Shown here piece by piece: positions 1-13,657 of a stretch of DNA of 64,000 nt (within the stretch, counting starts at the first letter, position 1; every line of letters starts with the position of its first letter). Below the pieces are notes generated by a model. That model saw nothing but the letters and a program-made list of their open reading frames with translations, was not told the origin of the DNA and did not search any database. Origin of the DNA: Mycolicibacter kumamotonensis (GTDB lineage Bacteria; Actinomycetota; Actinomycetes; Mycobacteriales; Mycobacteriaceae); assembly GCF_002086285.1 (NCBI RefSeq), contig NZ_MVHU01000001.1, positions 248,001-312,000 of the forward strand, written 5' to 3'. A program made the position numbers and the translations under genes.

Positions 1-1141
1 GGTGCAGCATCTCCTGGTAGACCGCGGTGACGTTGTCGGGGTCGTAGAGCCCGGCGTCCAGCGTGCCGGGCTCACCACTGATCCGCTGCGATTCGAGCAG
101 TTCCCGACGCACGTCGTCGGTCGAGAACATTCGCGTCCCAGGGTATTTCGCCAGTTCGCGGGCCAGCGTGGATTTTCCGGTGCCGGGTCCGCCGCCGACC
201 AGGGCGAACCGGATCGCACCGCGCTCCAGATGGCGGGCCGCCAGCGCCAGATGGTTGGCCGCGGCCTCCGCCGCCCCCGCCTTGCCCTGCGTCAGCTGCA
301 CACAGTCGGTCTTGGCCCGCACCACCGCCCGGTAGGCGATGTAGAAGTCGCGCAGTGACGGCGGTGCGTCGTCGCCGGAGTACGCCGCGTAGCGGTCCAG
401 CAGGCACTCGCCCAGGTCGGGGCGGCCCAGGAATTCCAGATCCATGGCGAGAAACGCGATGTCGTCGATCCGGTCCAGGTAGCGCAGGTCGTCGCTGAAC
501 TCCAGACAGTCCAGCAGCACCGGCCGGTTTTCGACCCAGAAGATGTCGTCGGCGAGCAGGTCGGCATGGCCGTCGACGATGCACTGCTCCTCGATCCGCC
601 GGGCGAACAGGCAGGCCCGTCCCGCCAGGTATTCGCCCGACAGTTCCTGCACGTGCTGCAGCGAATCGGTGGCCACCGCGGTGCCGGCATGGGCCTGCAG
701 GGCGGCGAAGTTGTCGTCCCAGCGCGCAGCGATGGCGTTGGGCATGCCCTGCTCGCTGATCTGGCGACCGCGGTGGGTCTTCGCGTGGAACCGCGCCACC
801 ACCTCGGCGATGCGGTCCAGCACATGCTCGACGGGTTGGCCGCGCGTGACCATCGATGCCAGCCGGTCGTCGTCGTGGTAGCGCCGCATCACGATGACCG
901 GTTCCGGCGGCTCGCCGCCGGGCAGGTGCAGGTGCGCTATCCCGAAGTAGCTGTCCGGGGACAGGCGGCTGTTCAGTTCGATTTCCCGGGCGCAGGCCTG
1001 CTCGCGCTGCTCGACGGTGCGGAAGTCCAGAAAATCGGTGTGGACGGGCTTCTTGGCCTTGAAGGCCCGATCACCGGCGACGATCACCACGCCGGTGTGC
1101 GTCTCGTGGGCGTCGAGGAAGGGCGCTGCGGCTGGCTCCAT
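1..1141 (-). CDS. Bifunctional phosphotransferase-like / AAA ATP-binding protein, Rv2004c family (C-terminus cut by window edge)
   Basis: The 380 codons visible here lack the C-terminus. The N-terminal half looks like a degenerate aminoglycoside-phosphotransferase fold: a DGHADLLADDIF stretch sits where the kinase HGDLHxxN loop is expected, followed by DDIAFLAMDLEFLG. A P-loop, GGGPGTGKST, lies near residue 320 and is followed by a DDVRRELL stretch typical of small kinase-like P-loop proteins. The start is the ATG at 1141, giving MEPAAAPFLDAHETHTG. In M. tuberculosis the homologue Rv2004c belongs to the DosR dormancy regulon; its substrate is unknown. A DosR-like box lies 55 bp upstream (1197-1216), and the next gene upstream on the same strand is an Rv2030c-like protein. 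Family assignment is strong; biochemical role is open. Confidence 0.85.
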   Translation of the reverse strand, partial: MEPAAAPFLDAHETHTGVVIVAGDRAFKAKKPVHTDFLDFRTVEQREQACAREIELNSRLSPDSYFGIAHLHLPGGEPPEPVIVMRRYHDDDRLASMVTRGQPVEHVLDRIAEVVARFHAKTHRGRQISEQGMPNAIAARWDDNFAALQAHAGTAVATDSLQHVQELSGEYLAGRACLFARRIEEQCIVDGHADLLADDIFWVENRPVLLDCLEFSDDLRYLDRIDDIAFLAMDLEFLGRPDLGECLLDRYAAYSGDDAPPSLRDFYIAYRAVVRAKTDCVQLTQGKAGAAEAAANHLALAARHLERGAIRFALVGGGPGTGKSTLARELAKYPGTRMFSTDDVRRELLESQRISGEPGTLDAGLYDPDNVTAVYQEMLH

Positions 1142-1196
1142 ACCCTTGAGTGTTTACCAGCTTGGACCGGTGGCAAACGGCCAAAGGGCCGCACCT

Positions 1197-1216
1197 GGGT
1201 GGCCGAAGGTCCCGCG
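1197..1216 (-). promoter_or_regulatory. Candidate DosR box upstream of the Rv2004c-like gene
   Basis: GGGTGGCCGAAGGTCCCGCG fits the degenerate DosR consensus (TTSGGGACTWWAGTCCCSAA, allowing its usual alternatives) at about 16 of 20 positions by my hand count. The half GGTCCCGC is the stronger one. It lies 55 bp from the start codon at 1141, the usual distance for activation by DosR. Confidence 0.5.
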
Positions 1217-1228
1217 GGCCGCAAGCGG

Positions 1229-3265
1229 CTACAAACCGCTCGGGTAGGTTTCCGGATTCTGTCCGGAGATCCAAAGGCTCGTGACCTCAAGCGGTTCCAG
1301 GGCGCGGGTGGTGTCGATATGGACAATCATGTCGAACTGGTCGGCGGGCCTGGTGTGGAAGTAGTGGCTCTGCCGTTCGGTGGCCGGCTGGTAGATCACC
1401 CCGATGGCGCGGTTCAGCCGGACGGCTCCGAGCGCGGCGGTCGCCGCGGTCGGCACGAGCGTCGACACTGCGAACTCCGCTTTGCCGGTGGCGTGGAAGA
1501 GTTCTTCGATGCTGCCGTTCAGCGCCGGCCGGACGACTTTGTGTTCGGCAGGCCCGCCCCACTCACTGGCAGCGGTGACCGTGCCGCTGTAGGTACTGAA
1601 GCCGATCAGGCGCGCCGCGTCGCCGTAGCGCTGGCGCACCAGCTGACCGAGCGTGAGTTGACCGTCACCGGACATCTCGGTCGCCCGAGCGTCGCCGACG
1701 TGGGAGTTGTGGGCCCACACCACGATTCGGGCCGGTGACGCGGCGGGGGCGTCGATGCGGTTGTCGAGGTGGGTCAGCAGCGCATTCAGGGTCTGCACCA
1801 TGTGCTGGTCCCGCAGGTTCCACGAGGTGACCCGCCCGCTGAACATCGCGCGGTAGTACACCTCGGCGTTGTGCACGGTGTGCGCGTTCTGCAGCGCGTC
1901 GAAGAGCGCATCCTGCGCGCTCAGCCCGTCACGCCGGGCATAGCTGAGTGCGTTGCGCTGCAACTCGACCAGCTGCTCGATCGCCTCGCGCTCGCAGGAC
2001 GGGCCGGCGCCGAACGCCGCGCCGAAACCGTAGGCCTGACCGTCGTCGGCGGCGGTGTGGTCGAAGCACGCGTAGCGGCGTCGCGCACGCGCTGCCGCGG
2101 CCGGGTCCATCGTCTCCAGGTAGTCGATCACCGCCTGCATCGAACTGTGCAGGCTGTAGAGGTCCAGCCCGTAGAAGCCGGCTTGCGCACCGGGCGATCC
2201 GCAGCGCTGGTTGTGGGCGTGCAGCCAGTCGACGAATTCGCGGACCACGGTATTGCGCCACATCCACGCCGGAAATCGCTCGAATCCGCTCAGCGCCGCA
2301 TCGGCGTCGGTGTCCTCGCCCCCGCCTCGGACGTAGCGGCTGACCCGGTAGGCGTCCGGCCAGTCCGCCTCGGCGGCGACGGCGCAGAAGCCCTTCTCCT
2401 CGATCAGCCATCGGGTGATGTCCGCGCGGGCCGCGTAGAACTCGTGGGTGCCGTGCGAGCTCTCACCGATCAGCACGATGCGGGCGTCACCGATCAGCTC
2501 TTCTAACACCGCCCGCGGCGGCACGCCGCCGGGGGCGTCGATCGCGGCGGCACGGATCGCTTCGACCGGGGTGCCCGCCGGCTCCCGGCGGGCGGCCGGG
2601 GTGGCCAGCAGAGTGCGGACCTCGTCATCGGAGACCTGGCTGAAGTCCCAGAACGACTCGCCGACCGCACGAAACGGGGTGGGCATGGTGGCGCACACCA
2701 CGTCGTCGACGAGGCCGGCGAATTCGCGGCAGGTCGATTCCGGAGCCGCTGGAGCGGCGATCACGATGTGTGCGGGCTCGGAGTCCCGCAACGCCTGTAC
2801 CGCCGCGAGCATACTGGCGCCGGTGGCCAGCCCGTCGTCGACCAGGATGACCGTCTTGCCGGAGACTTCCACCGGGGGACGTCCGCCGCGGTAGTTTGCC
2901 TCGCGGCGGGCCAGCTCACGGCCTTCCCGCTGCGCGATGTCGCGCAGTTGCTGTGGGGTGATCCGCAGCCCGCGCACCACGTCGTCGTTGAGCACGATCC
3001 GCCCGCCGCTGGCCAGCGCGCCCGCCGCGAACTCTTCGTGGCCGGGCGCCCCGAGCTTGCGCACGATGAACGCATCCAGCGGCGCGTCGAGGGCGGCGGC
3101 GACCTCCCAGGCGACCGGGATACCGCCGCGCGCCAGACCGAGCACGATCACGTCGTCGCGGCCCCGGTAGGCGGTCAGAAGGTCGGCCAGGACGCGGCCG
3201 GCCTCCCGACGGTCGCGAAACAGTCGCCGTGCCCGTGAGCTTTGCACATCTGCCGTATCGGTCAT
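1229..3265 (-). CDS. Phosphoribosyltransferase-erythromycin esterase fusion (Rv2030c-like)
   Basis: This is a 678-residue two-domain protein. Residues about 10-215 are a type I phosphoribosyltransferase fold with the PRPP loop [13 protein letters not shown] near residue 145. Residues about 240-660 form an erythromycin-esterase-like domain with the [11 protein letters not shown] motif near 268 and further conserved His/Glu stretches such as [14 protein letters not shown] and [11 protein letters not shown]. The length matches Rv2030c of M. tuberculosis (681 aa), a DosR-regulon member next to hspX. I chose the ATG at 3265 ([16 protein letters not shown]); an ATG two codons upstream (3271) is equally possible, and the open frame further upstream lacks the conserved character. 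It is divergent from nrdZ. The true substrate is unknown; resistance to macrolides should not be assumed. Confidence 0.88.
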   Translation of the reverse strand: MTDTADVQSSRARRLFRDRREAGRVLADLLTAYRGRDDVIVLGLARGGIPVAWEVAAALDAPLDAFIVRKLGAPGHEEFAAGALASGGRIVLNDDVVRGLRITPQQLRDIAQREGRELARREANYRGGRPPVEVSGKTVILVDDGLATGASMLAAVQALRDSEPAHIVIAAPAAPESTCREFAGLVDDVVCATMPTPFRAVGESFWDFSQVSDDEVRTLLATPAARREPAGTPVEAIRAAAIDAPGGVPPRAVLEELIGDARIVLIGESSHGTHEFYAARADITRWLIEEKGFCAVAAEADWPDAYRVSRYVRGGGEDTDADAALSGFERFPAWMWRNTVVREFVDWLHAHNQRCGSPGAQAGFYGLDLYSLHSSMQAVIDYLETMDPAAAARARRRYACFDHTAADDGQAYGFGAAFGAGPSCEREAIEQLVELQRNALSYARRDGLSAQDALFDALQNAHTVHNAEVYYRAMFSGRVTSWNLRDQHMVQTLNALLTHLDNRIDAPAASPARIVVWAHNSHVGDARATEMSGDGQLTLGQLVRQRYGDAARLIGFSTYSGTVTAASEWGGPAEHKVVRPALNGSIEELFHATGKAEFAVSTLVPTAATAALGAVRLNRAIGVIYQPATERQSHYFHTRPADQFDMIVHIDTTRALEPLEVTSLWISGQNPETYPSGL

Positions 3266-3338
3266 CGCCATCACCGCCGTCGTGCTCGGTCGGACGCCGT
3301 CGCACGGCACCACTGTGCTCCGAGGGCATCGCGCGTTG

Positions 3339-3358
3339 CCAGGGCCCGAAGTCCTCGC
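3339..3358. promoter_or_regulatory. Weak candidate DosR box between the Rv2030c-like gene and nrdZ
   Basis: CCAGGGCCCGAAGTCCTCGC keeps the GGG and AAGTCC cores of the DosR motif but deviates elsewhere. It lies 54 bp from the nrdZ start and 74 bp from the divergent start, so one site could serve both genes. Support is mainly from position and gene content. Confidence 0.35.
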
Positions 3359-3412
3359 CCGGCCGGGCCGTTCGTCAGCGTCGTCGCGGGGTGCCGACGC
3401 ATACTCGAGGTC

Positions 3413-5515
3413 ATGGGCGCACGACAACACGATCCCGGGTGGCCCAGCATGGTTCAGCGCCGCGACGGCCGTTCGGCGCCGTTCGACCCGGGACGCATCG
3501 AGACCGCGATCGGACGAGCGGCCCGCGAGACCGGCCACCCCGATACCGCGGTAGCCGCCAAGGTGACCCGAGCCGTCGCCGACGAGCTGGGGCGCCGGGC
3601 ACCCGGCCGGCCCGTCACCGTCGAACAGATCCAGGATGTGGTGGAGACGCAGCTTTCCGCCGCTGGGTTCGACGACGTCGCCCGCGCCTACATCATTTTC
3701 CGTCAGCAGCGCGCCGAGCTGCGGGCGGCCAAACGACTGCTCGGGGTGCGCGACGAGTTGAAGCTGAGTCTGGCCGCGGTCACCGTGCTCGGCGAGCGCT
3801 ATCTGCTGCGCGACGACCGAGGCCGGCCCGTCGAGTCGACCGGCGAGATGATGGACCGGGTAGCAGCATTCGTCGCCGGCGCCGAGGACGCCTACCGCGC
3901 CGGATCGTCGGCGCAGTGGACGGAGCGGTTCTCGGCGCTGCTGCGGGGTCTGCAGTTCCTGCCGAATTCACCGACCCTGATGAACGCCGGCACCCCGCTG
4001 GGCCTGCTGTCGGGTTGCGTCGTGCTGCCGCTGGAGGATTCGCTGCGGTCGATCTTCACCACCCTGGGCCACACCGCCGAGATCCACCAGGCCGGGGGCG
4101 GCACCGGGTATGCGTTCAGTCAGCTGCGGCCGGCCGGCGAGGCGGTGGGCAGCGGCGGCAGAGCCAGTGGCCCGGTGCCGTTTCTGCGGTTGTTCGACAC
4201 CGCCGCCGAGGTGGTTCAGCTCGGTGGACGGCGCCGCGGTGCCTGCATGGCGGTGCTGGATGTGTCGCACCCCGACATCTTCGACTTCATCGCCGCAAAG
4301 TCCGGAACACCGGCCGGCTTGTCCCATTTCAACCTGTCGGTCGGTGTCACCGACGCATTCATGCGTGCGGTGGCCCGCGGCGGACGCCACCGGCTGGTGA
4401 ACCCGCGCACCGGCCGGATCGTCTCGGAGGTGCCGGCCGTCGAGGTGTTCAGCGCGATCTGCGAGGCCGCTCACCGCTGTGGCGATCCTGGACTGCTGTT
4501 CCTCGATGCGATCAACCGTGCCAACCCCATGCCGGACGCCGGCCGGATCGAGGCGACCAACCCGTGCGGCGAGGTCCCGTTGCTGCCGTACGAATCCTGC
4601 AATCTCGGGTCGGTCAATCTGGCGCAGATGAACCGCGGGGGGCGGGTCGACTGGGACCGGCTGACCGAGGTGGTCGAGCTGGGGGTGCGGTTCCTCGACG
4701 ACGTGATCGACGTTAACGCCTACCCGTTTCCCGAACTCGACGAGGCCAGCAGGGCGACCCGCAAGATCGGCCTGGGCGTAATGGGTTTGGCGGAGCTGCT
4801 GGCAACCCTGGGGATCCCCTACGACAGCGCGCAGGGCGTCCGGCTGGCCGGGCGGATCGCAGGCCACATCCAGCGGACGGCGCACACGGTATCGGCGCGA
4901 CTGGCCGAAACCCGCGGCGCGTTCCCGGCATTCGGCCGCAGCCGGTTCGCCGGCACCGTGCCGATGCGCCACGCGCAGCTCACCTCGATCGCCCCGACCG
5001 GAACCATCTCCCTGATTGCCGGCACCACCGCCGGTATCGAGCCGATGTTCGCGATCGCCTACACCCGCGCGATCCTGGGCCGCCACCTGCTGGAGGTAAA
5101 CCCCTACTTCGACCGGCTCACCCGTGACCGGGGCCTCTACCACGATGAGCTGTTCACCGAGATCGCGCAGCGGGGCGGGGTCCGCGGCTACCACCGGATA
5201 CCCGCGGAGACCCAGTCCGCGTTTCCGACGGCCGGCGAGATCGCCCCGGAGTGGCATCTACGGATGCAGGCGGCCGTGCAGCGCCATGTCGACGCCGCCG
5301 TCTCCAAGACGGTGAACCTGCCCGCTGCCGCAACCGTCGACGATGTGCGCGTCATCTACCGCGGCGCCTGGCGGGCCAAGGTCAAGGGAATCACGGTGTA
5401 CCGCTACGGCAGCCGGGAAGGGCAGGTGCTCAGTTTCGCCTCCCCCGAGCCGGGCGTGCCGCACGTCGACACGTCCTTCGCCGGGGGCTGCCTGAATCGG
5501 GTCTGCGAGTTCTGA
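3413..5515 (+). CDS. nrdZ: Adenosylcobalamin-dependent (class II) ribonucleoside-diphosphate reductase NrdZ
   Basis: It reduces ribonucleotides to deoxyribonucleotides without oxygen, using B12 as radical source. The 700-residue protein has an N-terminal ATP-cone (about residues 12-100, starting [19 protein letters not shown]), then the ten-stranded barrel with [18 protein letters not shown], the active-site [18 protein letters not shown] (near 383) and [15 protein letters not shown] (near 525). The C-terminus carries a Cys pair ([10 protein letters not shown]) suited to re-reduction by thioredoxin-like partners. Rv0570 in M. tuberculosis is 692 aa and DosR-controlled. The start is the ATG at 3413 with GAGG just before it; the ATG at 3449 is an alternative. 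Together with hspX downstream it fits dNTP supply in hypoxic, non-growing cells. Confidence 0.9.
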   Translation: MGARQHDPGWPSMVQRRDGRSAPFDPGRIETAIGRAARETGHPDTAVAAKVTRAVADELGRRAPGRPVTVEQIQDVVETQLSAAGFDDVARAYIIFRQQRAELRAAKRLLGVRDELKLSLAAVTVLGERYLLRDDRGRPVESTGEMMDRVAAFVAGAEDAYRAGSSAQWTERFSALLRGLQFLPNSPTLMNAGTPLGLLSGCVVLPLEDSLRSIFTTLGHTAEIHQAGGGTGYAFSQLRPAGEAVGSGGRASGPVPFLRLFDTAAEVVQLGGRRRGACMAVLDVSHPDIFDFIAAKSGTPAGLSHFNLSVGVTDAFMRAVARGGRHRLVNPRTGRIVSEVPAVEVFSAICEAAHRCGDPGLLFLDAINRANPMPDAGRIEATNPCGEVPLLPYESCNLGSVNLAQMNRGGRVDWDRLTEVVELGVRFLDDVIDVNAYPFPELDEASRATRKIGLGVMGLAELLATLGIPYDSAQGVRLAGRIAGHIQRTAHTVSARLAETRGAFPAFGRSRFAGTVPMRHAQLTSIAPTGTISLIAGTTAGIEPMFAIAYTRAILGRHLLEVNPYFDRLTRDRGLYHDELFTEIAQRGGVRGYHRIPAETQSAFPTAGEIAPEWHLRMQAAVQRHVDAAVSKTVNLPAAATVDDVRVIYRGAWRAKVKGITVYRYGSREGQVLSFASPEPGVPHVDTSFAGGCLNRVCEF

Positions 5516-5549
5516 CCGCGGCCCCATTTACGACGAACCTCCCTATTCG

Positions 5550-5569
5550 TCGGGGACTTCTTACCCTGC
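5550..5569 (+). promoter_or_regulatory. Candidate DosR box upstream of hspX
   Basis: TCGGGGACTTCTTACCCTGC has a near-perfect left DosR half-site (SGGGACTT) and a weak right half (ACCC). It lies 62 bp before the hspX start codon, in the intergenic gap after nrdZ. Confidence 0.45.
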
Positions 5570-5631
5570 CCGACGGGTAGCGAGGCGAGTGGAATCGGAA
5601 GCATCCGAATGACTGATGACTGGGAGGAATC

Positions 5632-6063
5632 ATGAAGGATCTGCAAACGCGGCAACCGCGCTCGCTGTTTCCGGAGTCGTCGGAGCTGTTCACCGGATTC
5701 CCGGCCTGGGTCCGGCAGTGGCCTGCGGTCGAGGGGAACCTGATCCGTCTGGAAGACCGGATGGAGGACGGCCACTACGTGGTTCGCGCCGAGCTGCCGG
5801 GTGTCGACCCGGCCAAGGACGTCGATGTCACCGTGCACGACGGTCAGCTGACCATCAAGGCCGAGCGTACCGAGAGCAAAGAGGCCAAGGGCCGCTCGGA
5901 ATTCTCCTACGGCTCATTCGTCCGGTCGGTCACGCTGCCGGCGGGCGCCGACGAGGACGACATCACAGCCAGCTACGACAAGGGCATCCTGACCGTTTCC
6001 GTAGCGGTCACCGAGCCCGCTGTTCCGGCGGAAAAACACATCAAGGTGCAGGCCGCCAGCTGA
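5632..6063 (+). CDS. hspX: Alpha-crystallin small heat-shock protein HspX/Acr
   Basis: This is a 143-residue ATP-independent chaperone that forms oligomers and holds unfolding proteins in dormant cells. The N-terminus (QPRSLFPESSELFTGFPAW) is very close to that of M. tuberculosis HspX (Rv2031c, 144 aa). The alpha-crystallin domain spans about residues 45-130 with the conserved ELPGVDPAKDVDVTV, DGQLTIKAERTE and YDKGILTVSVAV strands. A strong ribosome site (GGGAGGAATC) directly precedes the ATG. A DosR-like box sits upstream, and a universal stress protein follows after 24 bp, probably on the same transcript. Confidence 0.95.
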   Translation: MKDLQTRQPRSLFPESSELFTGFPAWVRQWPAVEGNLIRLEDRMEDGHYVVRAELPGVDPAKDVDVTVHDGQLTIKAERTESKEAKGRSEFSYGSFVRSVTLPAGADEDDITASYDKGILTVSVAVTEPAVPAEKHIKVQAAS

Positions 6064-6087
6064 GCTGGTTGCCGGAATGGAATCGAA

Positions 6088-6990
6088 ATGCCTTCTACCA
6101 CCGTAGGTTCCGGAATCATTGTCGGAGTCGACGGGTCACCGGCATCGCATGACGCCATCCGGTGGGCCGTCCACGCGGCCAAGATGCGCAATATCGGCCT
6201 GACCATGGTGCACGCGGTACCGCCACTGCCCCACGGCGCGGCGGAGTTCGTCTCCGCCGCCGGCCGGGCCGCGCTGCAAAAGGACCGGGTCTCCGAGGGA
6301 CGGCGGGTCATCGCCGACGCGATCGCCGTCGCCCGCGCCGCCGAGCCCGCCACCGCGGGCCACCCGCTGGATGTCAGCGGCGAGGTGATCGAAGGCATTC
6401 CGGTTGCGGCCCTGGTGGACCTGTCCAAAGCGGCGCGGCTGGTGGTGCTCGGCCCGCGAGGGCTCGGCATGATCGGCGAGATGCTGCTCGGCTCGGTCAG
6501 CGCGGAGCTGGTGCGCCAAGCCCACTGCCCGGTCGCGATCATCCACGGCCGCGCGCCGACCGCAGCGCAGCCGAACCGGCTGCCGGTGGTCGTGGGGATC
6601 GACGGTTCCGAGACGTCCGCGCTCGCCACCGCGATCGCGTTCGATGAGGCGTCCTGGCGGGGCGTGGACTTGATCGCCCTGCACGCCGGCGCGGACGGGT
6701 CCGCGCTGCAGCTTCCGGATGCGGAGTGGGCGGCGTTGAAGGCGGGGTCCGAGGCGGTGCTGGCGGAAGCGCTCGCCGGCTTCCAGGAGCGCTATCCCGA
6801 CGTGGCGGTGCACCGCCTGTTGGTGCTCGACCGCCCGGCCAAGCACCTCATCGAGCACTCCAAGTCGGCGCAGCTGGTGGTCGTCGGCAGTCACGGCCGG
6901 GGCGGTTTCGCCGGTATGTTGCTGGGCTCGGTGAGCAACGCCGTGGTCCACGCGGCCCGCACCCCGGTGATCGTGGCGCGGGAGGGCTGA
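6088..6990 (+). CDS. Tandem universal stress protein (two UspA domains)
   Basis: The 300-residue protein has two UspA domains (about 8-145 and 160-298). Each begins with a VGVDGS-type strand ([36 protein letters not shown]) and ends with the ATP-binding G-x2-G-x9-GS signature (GPRGLGMIGEMLLGS; GSHGRGGFAGMLLGS). Proteins of this layout, such as Rv2005c and Rv2623, bind ATP and restrain growth in hypoxia in M. tuberculosis. It lies 24 bp after hspX on the same strand, so it probably belongs to the same DosR-type operon. Which paralogue it is orthologous to cannot be settled by eye. Confidence 0.9.
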   Translation: MPSTTVGSGIIVGVDGSPASHDAIRWAVHAAKMRNIGLTMVHAVPPLPHGAAEFVSAAGRAALQKDRVSEGRRVIADAIAVARAAEPATAGHPLDVSGEVIEGIPVAALVDLSKAARLVVLGPRGLGMIGEMLLGSVSAELVRQAHCPVAIIHGRAPTAAQPNRLPVVVGIDGSETSALATAIAFDEASWRGVDLIALHAGADGSALQLPDAEWAALKAGSEAVLAEALAGFQERYPDVAVHRLLVLDRPAKHLIEHSKSAQLVVVGSHGRGGFAGMLLGSVSNAVVHAARTPVIVAREG

Positions 6991-7011
6991 AATCTCGGGC
7001 GCGGTGGGCCG

Positions 7012-7245
7012 TCAGGCGTACTTGATCAGCAGGCCCACCGCGATGATCGATACCAGCCAGATGGCGATGACGAAGTAGGTCAGCCGGTCGAGGTTCTTCT
7101 CCACCACCGTGGAGCCGGACAGGCTGGACTGCACGCCACCGCCGAACAGGGTCGACAGGCCGCCACCCTTGGCACGGTGCAACAGCACCAGCAACATCAC
7201 CAGCAGGCTGGTGATCACCAAGAGGATCTGCAGCGTCAAGATCAT
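7012..7245 (-). CDS. secG: Preprotein translocase subunit SecG
   Basis: The 77-residue protein has two membrane segments (about 3-24 and 55-74) flanking a cytosolic loop with the SecG signature GGGLSTLFGGGVQSSLSGSTVVEKNLDR. SecG joins SecY and SecE in the Sec channel of the plasma membrane and helps SecA-driven export. It follows tpiA by 29 bp on the same strand, as in other mycobacteria where secG closes the gap-pgk-tpi cluster. Confidence 0.95.
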   Translation of the reverse strand: MILTLQILLVITSLLVMLLVLLHRAKGGGLSTLFGGGVQSSLSGSTVVEKNLDRLTYFVIAIWLVSIIAVGLLIKYA

Positions 7246-7274
7246 GCCGCCACCCTACCGTTCGTCACGCCGCG

Positions 7275-8060
7275 TCACGGCAAGGGCCCGCCGGCGGCCA
7301 GCGCCGCCAGGGTGGCGAACTGCTCACCGTCCAGCGACGCCCCGCCGACCAGACCGCCGTCCACATCGGGCTGGCCGATGAGTTCGCCGATGTTCTTGGC
7401 GTTGACCGAGCCGCCGTAGAGCACCCGGACGGTGTCGGCGATCTTGGGCGAGGCCAGCCTGCCCAACTCCGCGCGCACCGCCGCACACACCTCCTGGGCG
7501 TCGGCAGCACCGGCGACCCGACCTGTGCCGATCGCCCACACCGGCTCGTAGGCGATGACGCTGGCACCGATCTGCTCGGCGCTGAGCCCGGCCAGGGATC
7601 CGCGCACCTGATCGAGGCAGTATTCGACGTGACCGCCCGACTCCCGGATCTCCAGGTGCTCGCCGACACAGATGATCGGCGTCAGGCCGTGTTTCAGCGC
7701 GGCCGCGGCCTTGGCCGCCACCAGGGCGTCGTCCTCACCGTGGTAGCTGCGTCGCTCGGAGTGCCCGACGATGACGAAGCTGCACCCCAGCTTGGCCAAG
7801 AACGCCCCGCTGATCTCGCCGGTGTAGGCGCCCGAGTCGTGCTGCGAGAGGTCTTGGGCGCCGAAGGTCAGCCGCAACTTATCCCCGTCGACCAGGGTCT
7901 GCACGCTGCGCAGGTCGGTGAACGGCGGCAGCACCGTCACGTCGACCTTGTCGTAGTACTTGTCCGGCAGCGAGAACGCCACCTTCTGCACCAGCGCGAT
8001 CGCCTCGAAATGGTTGAGGTTCATCTTCCAGTTGCCGGCGATCAGCGGTTTGCGACTCAT
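7275..8060 (-). CDS. tpiA: Triosephosphate isomerase
   Basis: It interconverts dihydroxyacetone phosphate and glyceraldehyde-3-phosphate. The 261-residue TIM barrel has the N-terminal AGNWKMN lysine motif, the catalytic His in [14 protein letters not shown], the catalytic Glu in [14 protein letters not shown], and the phosphate-binding GGSVNAKN and GGASL loops. Length equals the M. tuberculosis enzyme (261 aa). Its ATG overlaps the pgk stop codon by 4 bp, indicating translational coupling. Confidence 0.97.
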   Translation of the reverse strand: MSRKPLIAGNWKMNLNHFEAIALVQKVAFSLPDKYYDKVDVTVLPPFTDLRSVQTLVDGDKLRLTFGAQDLSQHDSGAYTGEISGAFLAKLGCSFVIVGHSERRSYHGEDDALVAAKAAAALKHGLTPIICVGEHLEIRESGGHVEYCLDQVRGSLAGLSAEQIGASVIAYEPVWAIGTGRVAGAADAQEVCAAVRAELGRLASPKIADTVRVLYGGSVNAKNIGELIGQPDVDGGLVGGASLDGEQFATLAALAAGGPLP

Positions 8061-9295
8061 TGCACCCCTCCGGTCTCCAGGGCCTGCAGGCCTGGCAGTG
8101 GTTTTCCCTCAAGGTATTCCAGCGACGCCCCGCCCCCGGTGGAGATGTGCGAGAACCCGCTCTCGTTGAGCCCGAGTGCGCGCACCGCGGCCGCGGAGTC
8201 CCCGCCGCCGACGACGCTGAACGCGCCCTTGGCCGTGGCCGCCGCGATCGCCTCGGCCACTCCCCTGGTGCCGGCGGCGAACGCCGGGAACTCGAACACG
8301 CCCATCGGCCCGTTCCAGAAGATGGTCTTGGCGTTCGACAGCAGGGCGGCGAACCGCTCCACCGAACCGGGACCGATGTCCAGGCCCATTTTGTTCTCTC
8401 CGATGGCGTCGGCGGCGACCACCTCGCCGGTCGCGGCAGCGTCGAACTCATCGGCGACCACGATGTCCACCGGCAGCCGGAGCACGTCGGCGTAGTCGTC
8501 GAGCAGTTGCCGGCACGTGTCGACCATGTCGGCCTCCAGCAGCGAGGTTCCCACCGGCAGCCCCTGGGCGGCCAGGAAGGTGAAGCACATGCCGCCGCCG
8601 ATCACGATGGAGTCGGCCTTGGTCGCCAGCGACTTGATCACGCCCAGCTTGTCGGACACCTTCGACCCGCCCAGCACCACCGCGTAGGGCCGCTCGGTCG
8701 ACTCGGTCAGCTGCTGCAGCACCTGGATCTCGGCGGCGACCAGCGTCCCGGCATACGAGGGCAGCAGGGTCGCGACGTCGTAGACCGAGGCCTGCTTCCG
8801 GTGCACCACCCCGAACCCATCGGAGACGAACGCCCCCGGTGAGCCGTCCGGCGCGGCGACCAGCTCGGCCAGCGCCCGGGCCAGGGCCAGACGCTCACTG
8901 TCGTCCTTGCTGGTCTCCCGCGGGTCGAAGCGGATGTTCTCCAGCAGCAGCACGTCGCCGTCGGTGAGGCCTTCGGCGCGGGCCAGCGCATCGGTGCCGA
9001 CCACATCACCGGCCAGCTGGACATGCCGGCCCAGCTGTTGGCCGAGCGCGGCGGCGACCGGCGCCAGCGACAGCGCCGGGTCCGGTTGCCCCTTGGGCCG
9101 GCCCAGATGCGCGGTCACCACCACCTTGGCGCCGGCGTCGACCAGGGCGCGCAGCGTCGGCACCGAGGCGGCGATCCGCCCGGCGTCGGTGATGTTTCCC
9201 TCGTCGTCGAGCGGGACGTTCAGGTCGGAGCGCACCAGCACGCCCCGACCCGAAACCCCTTCTGCGAGAAGGTCGTCCAGCGTCTTGTGGGCCAC
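8057..9295 (-). CDS. pgk: Phosphoglycerate kinase
   Basis: It transfers phosphate from 1,3-bisphosphoglycerate to ADP in glycolysis. Motifs run in order: [12 protein letters not shown], the HLGRPKG substrate loop, [20 protein letters not shown] and the C-terminal nucleotide site [11 protein letters not shown] chose the GTG at 9295, which gives 412 residues, the length of the M. tuberculosis enzyme, and leaves 5 bp after the gap stop codon. The frame is open further upstream but would overlap gap. It is the middle gene of the gap-pgk-tpiA run. Confidence 0.97.
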   Translation of the reverse strand: MAHKTLDDLLAEGVSGRGVLVRSDLNVPLDDEGNITDAGRIAASVPTLRALVDAGAKVVVTAHLGRPKGQPDPALSLAPVAAALGQQLGRHVQLAGDVVGTDALARAEGLTDGDVLLLENIRFDPRETSKDDSERLALARALAELVAAPDGSPGAFVSDGFGVVHRKQASVYDVATLLPSYAGTLVAAEIQVLQQLTESTERPYAVVLGGSKVSDKLGVIKSLATKADSIVIGGGMCFTFLAAQGLPVGTSLLEADMVDTCRQLLDDYADVLRLPVDIVVADEFDAAATGEVVAADAIGENKMGLDIGPGSVERFAALLSNAKTIFWNGPMGVFEFPAFAAGTRGVAEAIAAATAKGAFSVVGGGDSAAAVRALGLNESGFSHISTGGGASLEYLEGKPLPGLQALETGGVQ

Positions 9296-9300
9296 GGCGC

Positions 9301-13561
<4,261 letters not shown>

Positions 13562-13567
13562 ACCCCG

Positions 13568-13573
13568 ACGCTA
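13568..13573 (-). promoter_or_regulatory. -10 element of a probable leaderless promoter for the HNH gene
   Basis: TAGCGT on the minus strand ends 6 bases before the ATG at 13561, so transcription would begin at or next to the start codon. There is no ribosome site, which fits a leaderless transcript. Confidence 0.4.
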
Positions 13574-13624
13574 AAAACCAACCCCGACAACACAGCCCAA
13601 CACCACACCGCACGACACCGTAGC

Positions 13625-13651
13625 TGTGGACGAAACCCCAACTGTGGACAA
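13625..13651. promoter_or_regulatory. Pair of DnaA-box-like 9-mers
   Basis: TGTGGACAA (13643-13651) is the exact complement of the mycobacterial DnaA box TTGTCCACA, and TGTGGACGA (13625-13633) differs by one base. They lie in the same orientation, 18 bp apart, in the gap between the HNH gene and the whiA stop codon. Two 9-mers can occur by chance. Confidence 0.25.
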
Positions 13652-13657
13652 CGCCCC

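Noticed and set aside
1229..3538. Macrolide-resistance gene (erythromycin esterase)
   Set aside because: The domain is fused to a phosphoribosyltransferase and matches the dormancy protein Rv2030c; no macrolide activity is implied.
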